DNA from: Marinobacter nauticus
Lineage (GTDB): Bacteria; Pseudomonadota; Gammaproteobacteria; Pseudomonadales; Oleiphilaceae
Direction: 5' to 3'
Length of the DNA stretch: 64,000 nt
NCBI RefSeq assembly: GCF_003634635.1
Contig: NZ_RBJB01000005.1
Coordinates: 248,001-312,000 of the forward strand
A model generated the notes under the pieces. It searched no databases. It was not told where the DNA came from and saw nothing but the letters and a program-made list of their open reading frames with translations. Made by a program: the position numbers and the translations under genes. Position 1 is the first letter of the stretch. Each line of letters opens with the position of its first letter. Below, piece after piece: positions 27,970 through 36,210 of this stretch.

Positions 27970-29097
27970 TCAATCCGCCGGCACCATCCGGTATACCTTG
28001 CCGTTATCGGAGTCGGTCAGCAGCCAGAGTGCGCCGTCTGGCCCCATACGCACATCGCGGATACGTTCACCCACGTCGGTGAGCAGATCTTCCTCCTCGA
28101 TGACTTTTTCTCCGTCGAGGGACAAGCGCACCAGTTTCTGAAGCTTCAGGGCGCCGACAAACAGATCGCCCTGCCATTGCGGGAAAAGATCTCCGGTATA
28201 GAACACCATGCCAGAGGGCGCAATGGATGGGTCCCAGTAATGCAATGGTTCTGTGATGCCTTCCATCGTGGTACGGCTGGAGATCGGCAGGCCCGAGTAG
28301 TCAATGCCGTAGGTGACCTTGGGCCAGCCATAGTTATTACCCGCGCGAAGGACGTTGACCTCATCGCCGCCCCGGGGGCCATGTTCATGGCTCCAGATCT
28401 CACCGGTTTGTGGGTGCCGGGTCATACCCTGAATGTTGCGGTTGCCATAGGTGAAGAAAGACGCGTTGAAGCCGCTTTGATCGGCAAAGGGGTTGTCCTC
28501 TGCCGGCTCACCGCTGATGGTGATTCTGTGAACGCCACCGGCATCGTCTGCGGTATCCTGAGCACGATCCATTTCACCCCGGTCACCGACTGAGATGTAT
28601 AGATTGCCGTCGCGATCAAACTGCATCCGGCCCGCGAAGTGCCGGCTGGTGTTTGAACGGGGAAGAGCCTCGAAGATCACCTCGACATCTTGCAAAGAGT
28701 CGTCAGCCAGAGTCGCCCGGGCAACCCGGGTGGTCATGCCCTCGCGATTACGGTGAGCGTAGCTAAGGAACAACAGCCGGTTAGCCTCGAAATCCGGATG
28801 CAGCAGTACATCCAGCAGGCCACCCTGGCCCGAAACGACTAGCTCCGGCAGGCCTTTGACTGGTTCACTGCGAAGTTGCCCATCTTCCAGAATTCGTAAA
28901 CGGCCCTCCCTTTCGGTAATCAGTGCAGATCCGTCGGGCAGGAAAGCGATGGCCCAGGGGTGTTCCAGCCCTGCGGCTACGGTTTCCAGATGAAAGTCTG
29001 CCTTTTCGGATTGATAGGTCTGGTTTGCCTGTGTGGCCAGGGCTGCCGAGACCAGTAGGCTGGCCAGAGTCCACTTCCAGAATTTGCGCTTGAACAT
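27970..29097 (-). CDS. PQQ-dependent aldose sugar dehydrogenase, periplasmic
   Basis: I choose ATG 29097 (GGAG nearby and a signal peptide WTLASLLVSAALATQA follows); the longer frame from 29145 has no such sign. The 375-residue protein fits the six-bladed soluble glucose/sorbosone dehydrogenase family (YliI, GdhB). Visible marks are ALEHPWAIAFLPDG-like text near the N-terminus (GLEHPWAIAFLPDG), HFAGRMQFDRDGNLYIS, WSHEHGPRGGDEVN and MGPDGALWLLTDSDNGKV. Such enzymes oxidise aldose sugars with PQQ and Ca2+. No pqq genes are in the window. Confidence 0.88.
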   Translation of the reverse strand: MFKRKFWKWTLASLLVSAALATQANQTYQSEKADFHLETVAAGLEHPWAIAFLPDGSALITEREGRLRILEDGQLRSEPVKGLPELVVSGQGGLLDVLLHPDFEANRLLFLSYAHRNREGMTTRVARATLADDSLQDVEVIFEALPRSNTSRHFAGRMQFDRDGNLYISVGDRGEMDRAQDTADDAGGVHRITISGEPAEDNPFADQSGFNASFFTYGNRNIQGMTRHPQTGEIWSHEHGPRGGDEVNVLRAGNNYGWPKVTYGIDYSGLPISSRTTMEGITEPLHYWDPSIAPSGMVFYTGDLFPQWQGDLFVGALKLQKLVRLSLDGEKVIEEEDLLTDVGERIRDVRMGPDGALWLLTDSDNGKVYRMVPAD

Positions 29098-29237
29098 ATC
29101 CGTCTCCGCCTCTCTGTTGTTCTTAGAGATCTTCAGCACCTGCAATAACCATAGCAGGTCGTGGTATTGCGGCCGATGCGAGCCTCTGGAGATATAGAGT
29201 TTCGCGATAATTTCGGAGCATTTACATTTGGTATTTC

Positions 29238-29260
29238 AAATCTAAACCATTCGCATTAAC
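29238..29260. promoter_or_regulatory. Fur-like box upstream of the TonB receptor gene
   Basis: Read on the minus strand, gttaatgcgaatggtttag matches the Fur hexamer pattern AATGnnAATnnTTA in part. It lies 50-70 bp before the receptor ATG at 29311. The same AATGCGAAT core recurs ahead of the FhuC gene at 36166, and both genes belong to one iron-uptake locus. Confidence 0.5.
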
Positions 29261-29310
29261 ATAGTGGGGTTTAAAAATGACGTGGTCTTAATCAACCAAG
29301 GAGCCGTTAG

Positions 29311-31488
29311 ATGTCTCTGAATCCGGAGCCCCGATTTAGAAGAAAAACCCTGATCACTGCCATGATGTGTGCGACTCTGCCGGGACTGGCAGCAGCGCAG
29401 GGCAGCGAACCGAAGGCATTGGAAGCCCTGGATGTTACCGCAACCCGTGGCCAGGTGGCCTCGGAAACGACGGAGAGTTACATCAGCGGAGCCAGCACAA
29501 CCTCCATGAAGATGGAGCTGTCACACCGGGAGGTCCCTCAGGCCGTCACGGTCATTACCCGCGAACAGATGGACGATTTCGCCCAGAACGACATTAACGA
29601 TGTTCTGGAAGGCACCACCGGTGTCACCGTAGAGTCGGTGGAAACAGACCGCACGTACTACACCTCACGTGGTTTCGATATCAACAACTTCCAGTACGAC
29701 GGTGTTGGCATGCCGGCGGTATATGACAACGTTCAGGGTGAGCTGGACACCGCTTTCTTTGATCGCGTGGAGGTGGTTCGGGGCGCCAACGGTTTGATGA
29801 CCGGTTCCGGCAGCCCGGCCGCCACAGTCAACTTTATTCGCAAGCGCCCAACCGCTGACACCAATGCCTCGGTTGCGGTGACTGGTGGTTCCTGGGACAA
29901 AAAACGGATTGTCGGTGATGTTTCCGGTGCCGTGTCTGAATCCGGGGCGGTGCGCGGCCGTGTGGTTGCCGGTTATGAGGACAAAGGCTCCTACCTTGAC
30001 CGGTATAACAACGAAAAGCAGATGTTCTACGGGGTGCTGGAAGCAGACCTGACCGATACCACGTTGCTGACCCTTGGCCACGCCGTTCAGACGTCTGATA
30101 CAGACAGTCCGTTGTGGGGGGCGCTGCCTTTGTTCTACTCCGATGGCTCAGCGACGGATTTTGCGCGTTCAACCAGCACGGCTTCAGACTGGTCCTACTG
30201 GGACAACACCCAGCACAACAGCTTTGTTGAATTGCGTCAGGAGCTTGCTGGTGGCTGGAGAGCCACGGGCACGGTGTTCCGGCTGGAGAATGAAAGTGAG
30301 TCCGAACTCTTTTATCAGTATGGTACTCCGGATCGCCAAACGGGTGAGGGACTTAAAGCCTACCCCAGTCAGTACGACCTGGATGTAGAGCAGTGGGTCG
30401 TGGATGCATACGCTACCGGCCCGTTCCAACTGGCTGATCGAACCCATGAGCTGGTTTTGGGGGCATCCTGGTCTCGCTCAGAGACGGTGGACGAGTCTCG
30501 CTATGGCCGCGGCATCGGGAATCCCTTACCACCGCTCAATGAGTGGGATGGGAACTACCCCAAGCCTGCTTTTGATAATGGTGTCGGCGGCTCTGACTGG
30601 ACCGACCGCGAAACGTCCACCTATGCTGCCGCTCGTTGGTCGCTGACCGATCAACTCACCGCCATTACAGGGCTCCGTCTGACCTGGCTGGATAACAAGG
30701 GCGAAAGCTACGGAGCGACCAAGGAAAGCAGCTACGATGCCGTGAAAACACCCTATGCAGGTCTGATCTACGACATCAATGACGATCATTCGGTCTACGC
30801 CAGCTATACCGAGATTTTCACTCCCCAGACTGAGGTGGACATCAATCGTGATCGACTGGATCCTATTGACGGGGTCAACTATGAGCTGGGCCTGAAAAGT
30901 GAGTTTCAGAACGACCGTGTGAACACCACTATTGCTTTGTTCCAGACTGAGCAGAAGAACGTAGCCGAGGCAGAAGGAGTGTTCTCCGGAACCAATGATT
31001 CTTATTACACCGCTGTGGATGGGTTGACCAGCCAGGGTGTGGAGGCCGAAATAGTGGGTGATCTCACCGACCGAATTCAGCTCTTCGCCGGTTATACCTA
31101 TGTGGATATTGAGGACAAGGATGGTAAAGGGGCCAAGTCCTTCGTGCCAGAGCATCTAGCCCAGTTGCGCGCTACCTGGAAGGTGCCGGGGGTCGAAGGG
31201 TTGAAGCTTGGTGGCAAGGTACGCTGGCAGTCTGAGATTACCCAGGAACAGGGTGTTGCGACTACCGGCCCGAATGCCGGTGAGACCATCGTCACAGAGC
31301 AGGACAGCTATGCGGTGCTGGATCTGATGGCAAGCTATGATTTCGCCCGACACTGGAATGCAACCCTGAACGTAAACAACGTGACCGACGAGAAGTACAT
31401 CGAGAGCCTGAAGAAATTTGGTGCCTCGGCCCAGGGTTTCTACGGTGAGCCGGCCAATGCCAGCCTGACCGTTTCCTGGGTGTATTAA
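29311..31488 (+). CDS. TonB-dependent siderophore receptor, ferric-hydroxamate type
   Basis: This 725-residue outer-membrane protein has a signal peptide (KTLITAMMCATLPGLAAAQ), a TonB-box-like start, a plug domain at about residues 60-170 (REVPQAVTVITREQMDDF, then VEVVRGANGLMTGSGSP), and a 22-strand-type beta barrel ending in a C-terminal aromatic residue (SWVY). The FhuE/FpvA branch with coprogen- or ferrichrome-type ligands is the best guess. Fe-siderophore uptake is supported by the FhuB/C/D-like and FhuF-like genes downstream on the other strand. A Fur-like box lies upstream, and the gene is followed by a terminator at 31498. Confidence 0.93.
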   Translation: MSLNPEPRFRRKTLITAMMCATLPGLAAAQGSEPKALEALDVTATRGQVASETTESYISGASTTSMKMELSHREVPQAVTVITREQMDDFAQNDINDVLEGTTGVTVESVETDRTYYTSRGFDINNFQYDGVGMPAVYDNVQGELDTAFFDRVEVVRGANGLMTGSGSPAATVNFIRKRPTADTNASVAVTGGSWDKKRIVGDVSGAVSESGAVRGRVVAGYEDKGSYLDRYNNEKQMFYGVLEADLTDTTLLTLGHAVQTSDTDSPLWGALPLFYSDGSATDFARSTSTASDWSYWDNTQHNSFVELRQELAGGWRATGTVFRLENESESELFYQYGTPDRQTGEGLKAYPSQYDLDVEQWVVDAYATGPFQLADRTHELVLGASWSRSETVDESRYGRGIGNPLPPLNEWDGNYPKPAFDNGVGGSDWTDRETSTYAAARWSLTDQLTAITGLRLTWLDNKGESYGATKESSYDAVKTPYAGLIYDINDDHSVYASYTEIFTPQTEVDINRDRLDPIDGVNYELGLKSEFQNDRVNTTIALFQTEQKNVAEAEGVFSGTNDSYYTAVDGLTSQGVEAEIVGDLTDRIQLFAGYTYVDIEDKDGKGAKSFVPEHLAQLRATWKVPGVEGLKLGGKVRWQSEITQEQGVATTGPNAGETIVTEQDSYAVLDLMASYDFARHWNATLNVNNVTDEKYIESLKKFGASAQGFYGEPANASLTVSWVY

Positions 31489-31497
31489 TCACAGAGT

Positions 31498-31534
31498 GGG
31501 GCAGTCGGCGCTGCGCTGGCTGCCCCGGTTTTTG
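31498..31534 (+). terminator. Rho-independent terminator after the TonB receptor gene
   Basis: GGGGCAG (31498-31504) pairs with CTGCCCC (31520-31526) around an internal GC-rich stem, with TTTTT following. The stem has a few mismatches inside. Confidence 0.7.
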
Positions 31535-31560
31535 TTGATCAAGCCTCAAGGAGAGTGAGC

Positions 31561-31674
31561 ATGAATCCGGAACAGGAAATACGCGATGGATTGAAGCTGG
31601 CGGCAGGTTCAGGTGCCGTCATAGGATTGATTGCGTTGGGAGTGATACTGGTTTCGATGGTCGGAGCTAGCTGA
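31561..31674 (+). CDS. 37-residue single-helix membrane microprotein
   Basis: A frame of 38 codons runs from ATG 31561 to TGA 31674, with AAGGAG 8 bp upstream in good spacing. The product begins MNPEQEIRDGLKLAAGSG and continues as one hydrophobic helix (AVIGLIALGVILVSMVG). It lies just after the receptor terminator and overlaps the end of the convergent FhuF-like gene by 8 bp. I do not know a family for it. Its position suggests a link to the iron system. The ribosome binding site and clean amphipathic-to-hydrophobic layout make it a likely real gene. Confidence 0.6.
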   Translation: MNPEQEIRDGLKLAAGSGAVIGLIALGVILVSMVGAS

Positions 31675-32428
31675 TCCGCTCTTTCCGATAGATCCCACAT
31701 GTTCCGCAATAGCCGCCTCCGGGCAATAAATATTTGAGGCAGCACCCTTTGCGCTGAGGGATGGCACACCACTGTTGGCTGAATTCTGCCGGAATCCAGT
31801 CAATGTATCGGTTGGCCTCGCATTTGAACTGCGCCAGCCAGCTACCGGCCTGTTTACACAACTCTGCCGGATTAACCCGGTTCCACACCACCGAATAGGG
31901 CGCACCCAACGCCAGCCCGACACTGCTCCAGTAGGCCCCTGGACTAACCCCGAAATGCTGCCGGAACACACCGTACCAGTCTTGCATCTGTTCACTGAGA
32001 ATTCTTATGAACGCCTCAGGCTCCATGATCTCCTGTTCACTGGCCGCATATTGCCAGCGAGACGGGTCCGCTGGTGTTGATGTTGTCGGGCACAGGAAAA
32101 CCCGCCGGGGATCGAGTGCAGCACTGCTGCCATCCCTGAACAGCCGGATCACCAATGGTCCGATAATCTGAAGTGCCAGGCTCTGGTGCAGGACAGAAAG
32201 CCGCGCCTTGCGGAGTCGCGGATGATCGGCATCCTGATAGTCCTTGAGCACCTGTTGTTGCAGAAGGTCTGGATTTGCCAGTAGCTGGGCCAGGGAGAAC
32301 AACGCGGGTTGTTCGCGGTTGGCGGGTGCCAGTGCGCTGTCCATCAGAGTGGTAGCGTCAAGGCCGTGGCGGGCCAACAGATTGTGGTAATCCGTCAGCC
32401 ATTGCGTCGCTGCCTCAGCCGCGACCAT
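31667..32428 (-). CDS. FhuF-like siderophore-iron reductase
   Basis: The 253-residue protein ends with the FhuF [2Fe-2S] motif CC-x10-C-x2-C (CCLKYLLPGGGYCGTC), near the C-terminus. Such proteins reduce Fe(III) in hydroxamate siderophores in the cytoplasm and release iron. The rest, including the PAEFSQQWCAIPQR segment, is family-like. Its start codon lies 14 bp inside the end of the FhuB-like permease gene, so it is the last gene of the operon and is probably translationally coupled. Confidence 0.88.
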   Translation of the reverse strand: MVAAEAATQWLTDYHNLLARHGLDATTLMDSALAPANREQPALFSLAQLLANPDLLQQQVLKDYQDADHPRLRKARLSVLHQSLALQIIGPLVIRLFRDGSSAALDPRRVFLCPTTSTPADPSRWQYAASEQEIMEPEAFIRILSEQMQDWYGVFRQHFGVSPGAYWSSVGLALGAPYSVVWNRVNPAELCKQAGSWLAQFKCEANRYIDWIPAEFSQQWCAIPQRKGCCLKYLLPGGGYCGTCGIYRKERIS

Positions 32429-34448
32429 GACGGCTGAGCCCCCACAGGAAGTACAAGCCGCCGACCAGGGCGGCCAGCAGCCCCGCGGGTAGCTGATTGG
32501 GATACACCAGAACCCGGGCCAGGTAGTCGGCCAGTGAAAGCAGTAGCCCCCCCGCCAGGGCTGCGACCAGCATTTGCCGGCCCACGGTCTGCTGCCCCAG
32601 TACCCGGGCCAGGTGCGGGGCGATCAACCCGACGAAGCTTAATGGCCCTATCACTACAGTCGACGCCGCGGTCAGCATGGCAGCCAGCACCAGTAGAAGA
32701 AGTCGCGCCCGTGGCACCCGCAGTCCCAGGGCAGAGGCGGATGTTTCGCCCAGGGGCAGTAGTGTGAGCGGTCGCAGGGCAAGCAAGAGCAAGGTCGAAA
32801 GGCCTACCACCAGTGCCAGTAAACCGATGGCTTCGGATTCCGAGATCAGCCAGGTGGAGCCGTACATCCAGTTCAGCAGGCGTGCTGCCACGGTGCCGCC
32901 AGAGGCCATCACCAGTCTCAGGCCGGCATCCATGAAAACGTACAGTGCCAGGCCGCCAAGCAACAGCTGGTTGCCCGCAAACTGGTGCTTGCGGGCCAGC
33001 AACAGTAACAGGCCCAGAGCGCCGGCGGCACCCGCCGTGGCCGCCGCCAGTTGGCCAAGCCGGCCAATCTCAAGCCCTGTCAGGACCATAACCACCATCA
33101 CCAACGCTGCACCGCCGCTGATGCCCAGCAGCTCCGGGCTGCCCATGGGGTTGCCGGTCATCCGCTGAATCAGGGTGCCGGCCATACCCAGAGCCATGCC
33201 GGCAAGGATAGCAGCCATCAATCTTGGGCCTCGCCATACCCAGGCGTCTGTCCACTGCGCCAACGGGGTCCAGTTCCAACCTTCAAGACCCGGAGACCAA
33301 CTCATGGAAAGAATGATCGTCAGGGCTAACAGAGAGCACAGAGTTCCGGCAACCAACAGCGGGCTTCGGCGGCGCGGCAGAAAGCCCACAGGTCCGTTGC
33401 CCTGGTCAGGCATATGGTGAGTGTTTCGGAACCCCTGAAGCGCCAGAAGGATAACCGGGCCGCCAATGAGAGCGGTGGTGGTACCGGTCGGAACCAGCGA
33501 GCCGCCATCCCAGGCAGTCGCCCATTGGGCCAGAGTATCCGCCAGTAACAGCAGGCCGCCACCAGCCAGTGTGCTCCAGAACAGCCGTTCGGTCAGTGTT
33601 CTGGCGCCCAGCAGTCTTGCCAATACTGGTGCTGCCAGGCCAACAAATGCGACAAGACCAACCCGGCTCACCACCACGGAGCTCATAAGCACCACCAGGA
33701 AAAGTGCAGCGGCGCGAAGTAACGACACCTTTGCTCCCAGCGAATCTGCTGAGGCCTGACCAAGCTGAAGCAGCTGTAGCGGGCGCATCAGGGCCAGCAT
33801 GAGCGCGGCAATAACCAGCACCCGGGGAAGCAGATCAAAGAATGGGGTCCAGTTGTTCTGTACCAGAGATCCCGCGCCCCAGATAAACAGATTACCGAGC
33901 CACTCACCTTTCAGAAGCAGGAAGGCCATGTTGATGGCGCCGAGAAAAAAGGTAACCACCAGCCCGGCCAGAATCACGGTCACAGGTGAGAAGCCAAGCC
34001 GCCATGTGAGCACTATTACCAGGCCGATGGCGAGCAAGCCACCGGCTACTGCGGCAAGATCAGGGCTGAAAGCCAGCAAACCTGGTGCAAACAGGGTGGC
34101 AAAGGTAACACCGAACTGTCCTCCGGCTTCGACCCCCAGGGTAGTGGGTGAGGCCAATGGGTTGCCAAGTACCTGTTGGGTAACAGCTCCTGCCAATCCC
34201 AGTGCGCAGCCAATCAGTATCGCGATGGAGACCCTCGGTGCCCAGCTGAAGTGGGCCAGAACGGAAGTGTACTGATTGCCATCAAAGGTCCAGAATGCGG
34301 CGAGAAGCTGTGAAAAGTGCAGTTGGTCGAACCAGGGTAAGGCACTGGCGCTGAATGCGGTAAGCCAGAGTAACGCGACCGCAATCGGGAGCCTGGCTGG
34401 AATCTCCGGGCGACTGGCGGTGTGCAGAGCGGATTCAGCGGCGGACAT
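32415..34448 (-). CDS. fhuB: FhuB-type fused iron-siderophore ABC permease
   Basis: I choose ATG 34448 (GGGGG precedes it); a TTG at 34466 is an alternative. The 677-residue protein is two FecCD-type permease halves in tandem, each with about nine to ten helices. The conserved loops GVEAGGQFGV and GISGGAALVM, and GLAAPVLARLLG and GLIAPHLARVLG, mark halves one and two. The single-chain form is typical of ferrichrome/hydroxamate importers (FhuB). It overlaps the end of the binding-protein gene and the start of the reductase gene by 14 bp each. Confidence 0.92.
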   Translation of the reverse strand: MSAAESALHTASRPEIPARLPIAVALLWLTAFSASALPWFDQLHFSQLLAAFWTFDGNQYTSVLAHFSWAPRVSIAILIGCALGLAGAVTQQVLGNPLASPTTLGVEAGGQFGVTFATLFAPGLLAFSPDLAAVAGGLLAIGLVIVLTWRLGFSPVTVILAGLVVTFFLGAINMAFLLLKGEWLGNLFIWGAGSLVQNNWTPFFDLLPRVLVIAALMLALMRPLQLLQLGQASADSLGAKVSLLRAAALFLVVLMSSVVVSRVGLVAFVGLAAPVLARLLGARTLTERLFWSTLAGGGLLLLADTLAQWATAWDGGSLVPTGTTTALIGGPVILLALQGFRNTHHMPDQGNGPVGFLPRRRSPLLVAGTLCSLLALTIILSMSWSPGLEGWNWTPLAQWTDAWVWRGPRLMAAILAGMALGMAGTLIQRMTGNPMGSPELLGISGGAALVMVVMVLTGLEIGRLGQLAAATAGAAGALGLLLLLARKHQFAGNQLLLGGLALYVFMDAGLRLVMASGGTVAARLLNWMYGSTWLISESEAIGLLALVVGLSTLLLLALRPLTLLPLGETSASALGLRVPRARLLLLVLAAMLTAASTVVIGPLSFVGLIAPHLARVLGQQTVGRQMLVAALAGGLLLSLADYLARVLVYPNQLPAGLLAALVGGLYFLWGLSRHGRG

Positions 34449-35364
34449 TGTCACTGCCCCCTTCAATCAGAGCGTTGGTCAGGGCAATGGCCAGGCGCTT
34501 CACCGGATAAACCCCACCAAAAGGCCAGGCAGCGGGAATCCGGTAGATCTCGTCGTTCTGTACCGGTGGCAGGTAGGTCCAGAAGGGACTGTTAGCCAGA
34601 CTGTCAGCCAGGCCCGGAACCAGTGGCTCTATCACCACGATGCGGCTGTTTCGTGCATCTGCCACAGATTCAAGGCCTATGGCTGAAAACCCCCAGTAGT
34701 TGCCTGGATCTGACCAGGCATTGGTAAGCCCAAGGTTATCCAGGGCAGTCTGGAACAGACCGTTGGGGGCATAGATGCGGACATGGCGGTCATCCATAAA
34801 GTTCACCAGGGCAACCGGCTTGTCGGTGATGCCGGCTTGCTCCAGTCGTTTCCGCTGTTGGTTCAGGGTTTGTTCGATATCGGCCAGTACCCATTCGGCC
34901 CGGTCGATCCGGCCGGTGATTTCGCCCAGGGTTATCAGCATTTCACGGGCCCTGTCGAATGGACGGGCGTCTTTTTTATACACGCTGATGACGTAGGTTG
35001 GCGCAATCCGCTCCAACAGTTCGGCCGCGGGAGCCATTTCGGTGCTGGTGACGATCAGGTCGGGTTTCAGTTCTGCGATTGCCTCCAGGCTGGGCGCGAC
35101 CCTGGTGCCGACATTGGCGACGCTGTCAGGCAGTTCCGGCTCCTGTACCCAGGTGTGATAGCCGGCTTTGTCTGCCACGCCAACGGGGGGGATACCCAGT
35201 AATAGCAGCGTCTCGGTGGCGGCCCAGTTCAGCGCGATAATGCGTTCAGGGGGCTCTTCAAGGGTTAGTGTGCCGCCTTCGTGGTGCCAGGTCTGGGCGG
35301 TTCCTGCGATCGGCAGCAGAAAGAGCAGCGCGCCGAGCATCATGGCTTTCGTGTTAATGGACAT
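34435..35364 (-). CDS. Periplasmic iron-siderophore binding protein (FhuD-like)
   Basis: The 309-residue protein has a signal peptide (AMMLGALLFLLPIAGTAQ) and a single PBP-type domain of the helical-hinge class III. Marks are PERIIALNWAATETLLLLGIPPVGVAD at the N-terminal strand-helix and LKPDLIVTSTEMAP. It brings ferric siderophore to the FhuB-type permease. It overlaps the upstream ATPase gene by 11 bp and the permease gene by 14 bp, so the operon order is ATPase, binding protein, permease, reductase. Confidence 0.88.
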   Translation of the reverse strand: MSINTKAMMLGALLFLLPIAGTAQTWHHEGGTLTLEEPPERIIALNWAATETLLLLGIPPVGVADKAGYHTWVQEPELPDSVANVGTRVAPSLEAIAELKPDLIVTSTEMAPAAELLERIAPTYVISVYKKDARPFDRAREMLITLGEITGRIDRAEWVLADIEQTLNQQRKRLEQAGITDKPVALVNFMDDRHVRIYAPNGLFQTALDNLGLTNAWSDPGNYWGFSAIGLESVADARNSRIVVIEPLVPGLADSLANSPFWTYLPPVQNDEIYRIPAAWPFGGVYPVKRLAIALTNALIEGGSDNVRR

Positions 35365-36127
35365 AGGAAACCCATTGCCCCGGCGCCCGCTCCATCACGC
35401 CCATGGGAACGCTGTAGATGGACTCAAGAATCTGGCTGTCCATGATCTCTGCCGGAGTGCCATCGGCCACCACCTGGCCCGCTTTCAGGGCCACCAACCG
35501 GTCGCAGAAGCGGGAGGCCAGATCGACATCATGCAGTACCACAATCACGGTCAATTCGCGCTGGCGGGCAAGGCGCTGAACAAGGCGCAACGTTTCTACC
35601 TGATGCTTTACATCCAGGGCGGAGATGGGTTCGTCCAGCAGCAGGCAGCGTGTTTGCTGTGCCAGCAACATGGCAATCCAGGCGCGTTGGCGCTCGCCAC
35701 CAGAGAGAGTGTCGACAGAGCGGTGTTCAAAAGGTTTGAGGTCGGTGTCTGCGATAGCCTGATCAATCAGCGCATAATCCGCATCGCTGTAGCGGCCAAG
35801 AGGGCCTCGCCAGGGGTAGCGGCCCAGCGCGATCAGCTCCCGGACCGTCAGGCCATCGGTGCCCGGCGGGTGCTGGGGCAGGTAGCCGACAATCCTGGCG
35901 AAAGCGCGGGCGCCCAGACTTTTCGCAGCGTTACCCTCAAGCCTGACATCACCGGTACTGGCTGGAATCTGCCTGGCCAGTGTCTTTAACAAAGTGGATT
36001 TCCCCGAGCCGTTGTGGCCAAGCAGGGCGGTCACCTGGCCTTCGTTAAAGGCCAGGTTAATGTTATGAAGGATAGCCGTGCTACCAATGTGAACGGCGAG
36101 ATCGCGGACATCAAAAAACGCGGACAT
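35354..36127 (-). CDS. Iron-siderophore ABC transporter ATPase (FhuC-like)
   Basis: The 257-residue ATPase has Walker A GHNGSGKST (residues 38-46), the signature LSGGERQRAWIA, Walker B CLLLDEPISALD and a switch His (VVLHDVDLA), as in FepC/FhuC ATPases. It is the first gene of the minus-strand iron operon, and a Fur-like box lies 40-60 bp before its start at 36127. The ABC exporter gene ends 84 bp upstream of it and is transcribed in the same direction. Confidence 0.93.
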   Translation of the reverse strand: MSAFFDVRDLAVHIGSTAILHNINLAFNEGQVTALLGHNGSGKSTLLKTLARQIPASTGDVRLEGNAAKSLGARAFARIVGYLPQHPPGTDGLTVRELIALGRYPWRGPLGRYSDADYALIDQAIADTDLKPFEHRSVDTLSGGERQRAWIAMLLAQQTRCLLLDEPISALDVKHQVETLRLVQRLARQRELTVIVVLHDVDLASRFCDRLVALKAGQVVADGTPAEIMDSQILESIYSVPMGVMERAPGQWVSYVH

Positions 36128-36159
36128 TCAGATTCCCCTGTTTCTGTGGCTGGCAGGAT

Positions 36160-36189
36160 AATCTAAATGCGAATACCTATCAATAATAA
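36160..36189. promoter_or_regulatory. Fur-like box upstream of the siderophore importer operon
   Basis: The plus-strand text aatgcgaatacctatcaat fits the Fur pattern AATGnnAATnnTTATC with a few mismatches. It is placed 40-60 bp ahead of the minus-strand ATPase start, where a promoter would be. Confidence 0.55.
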
Positions 36190-36210
36190 GTGGTAAACAG
36201 CATTACCTTC

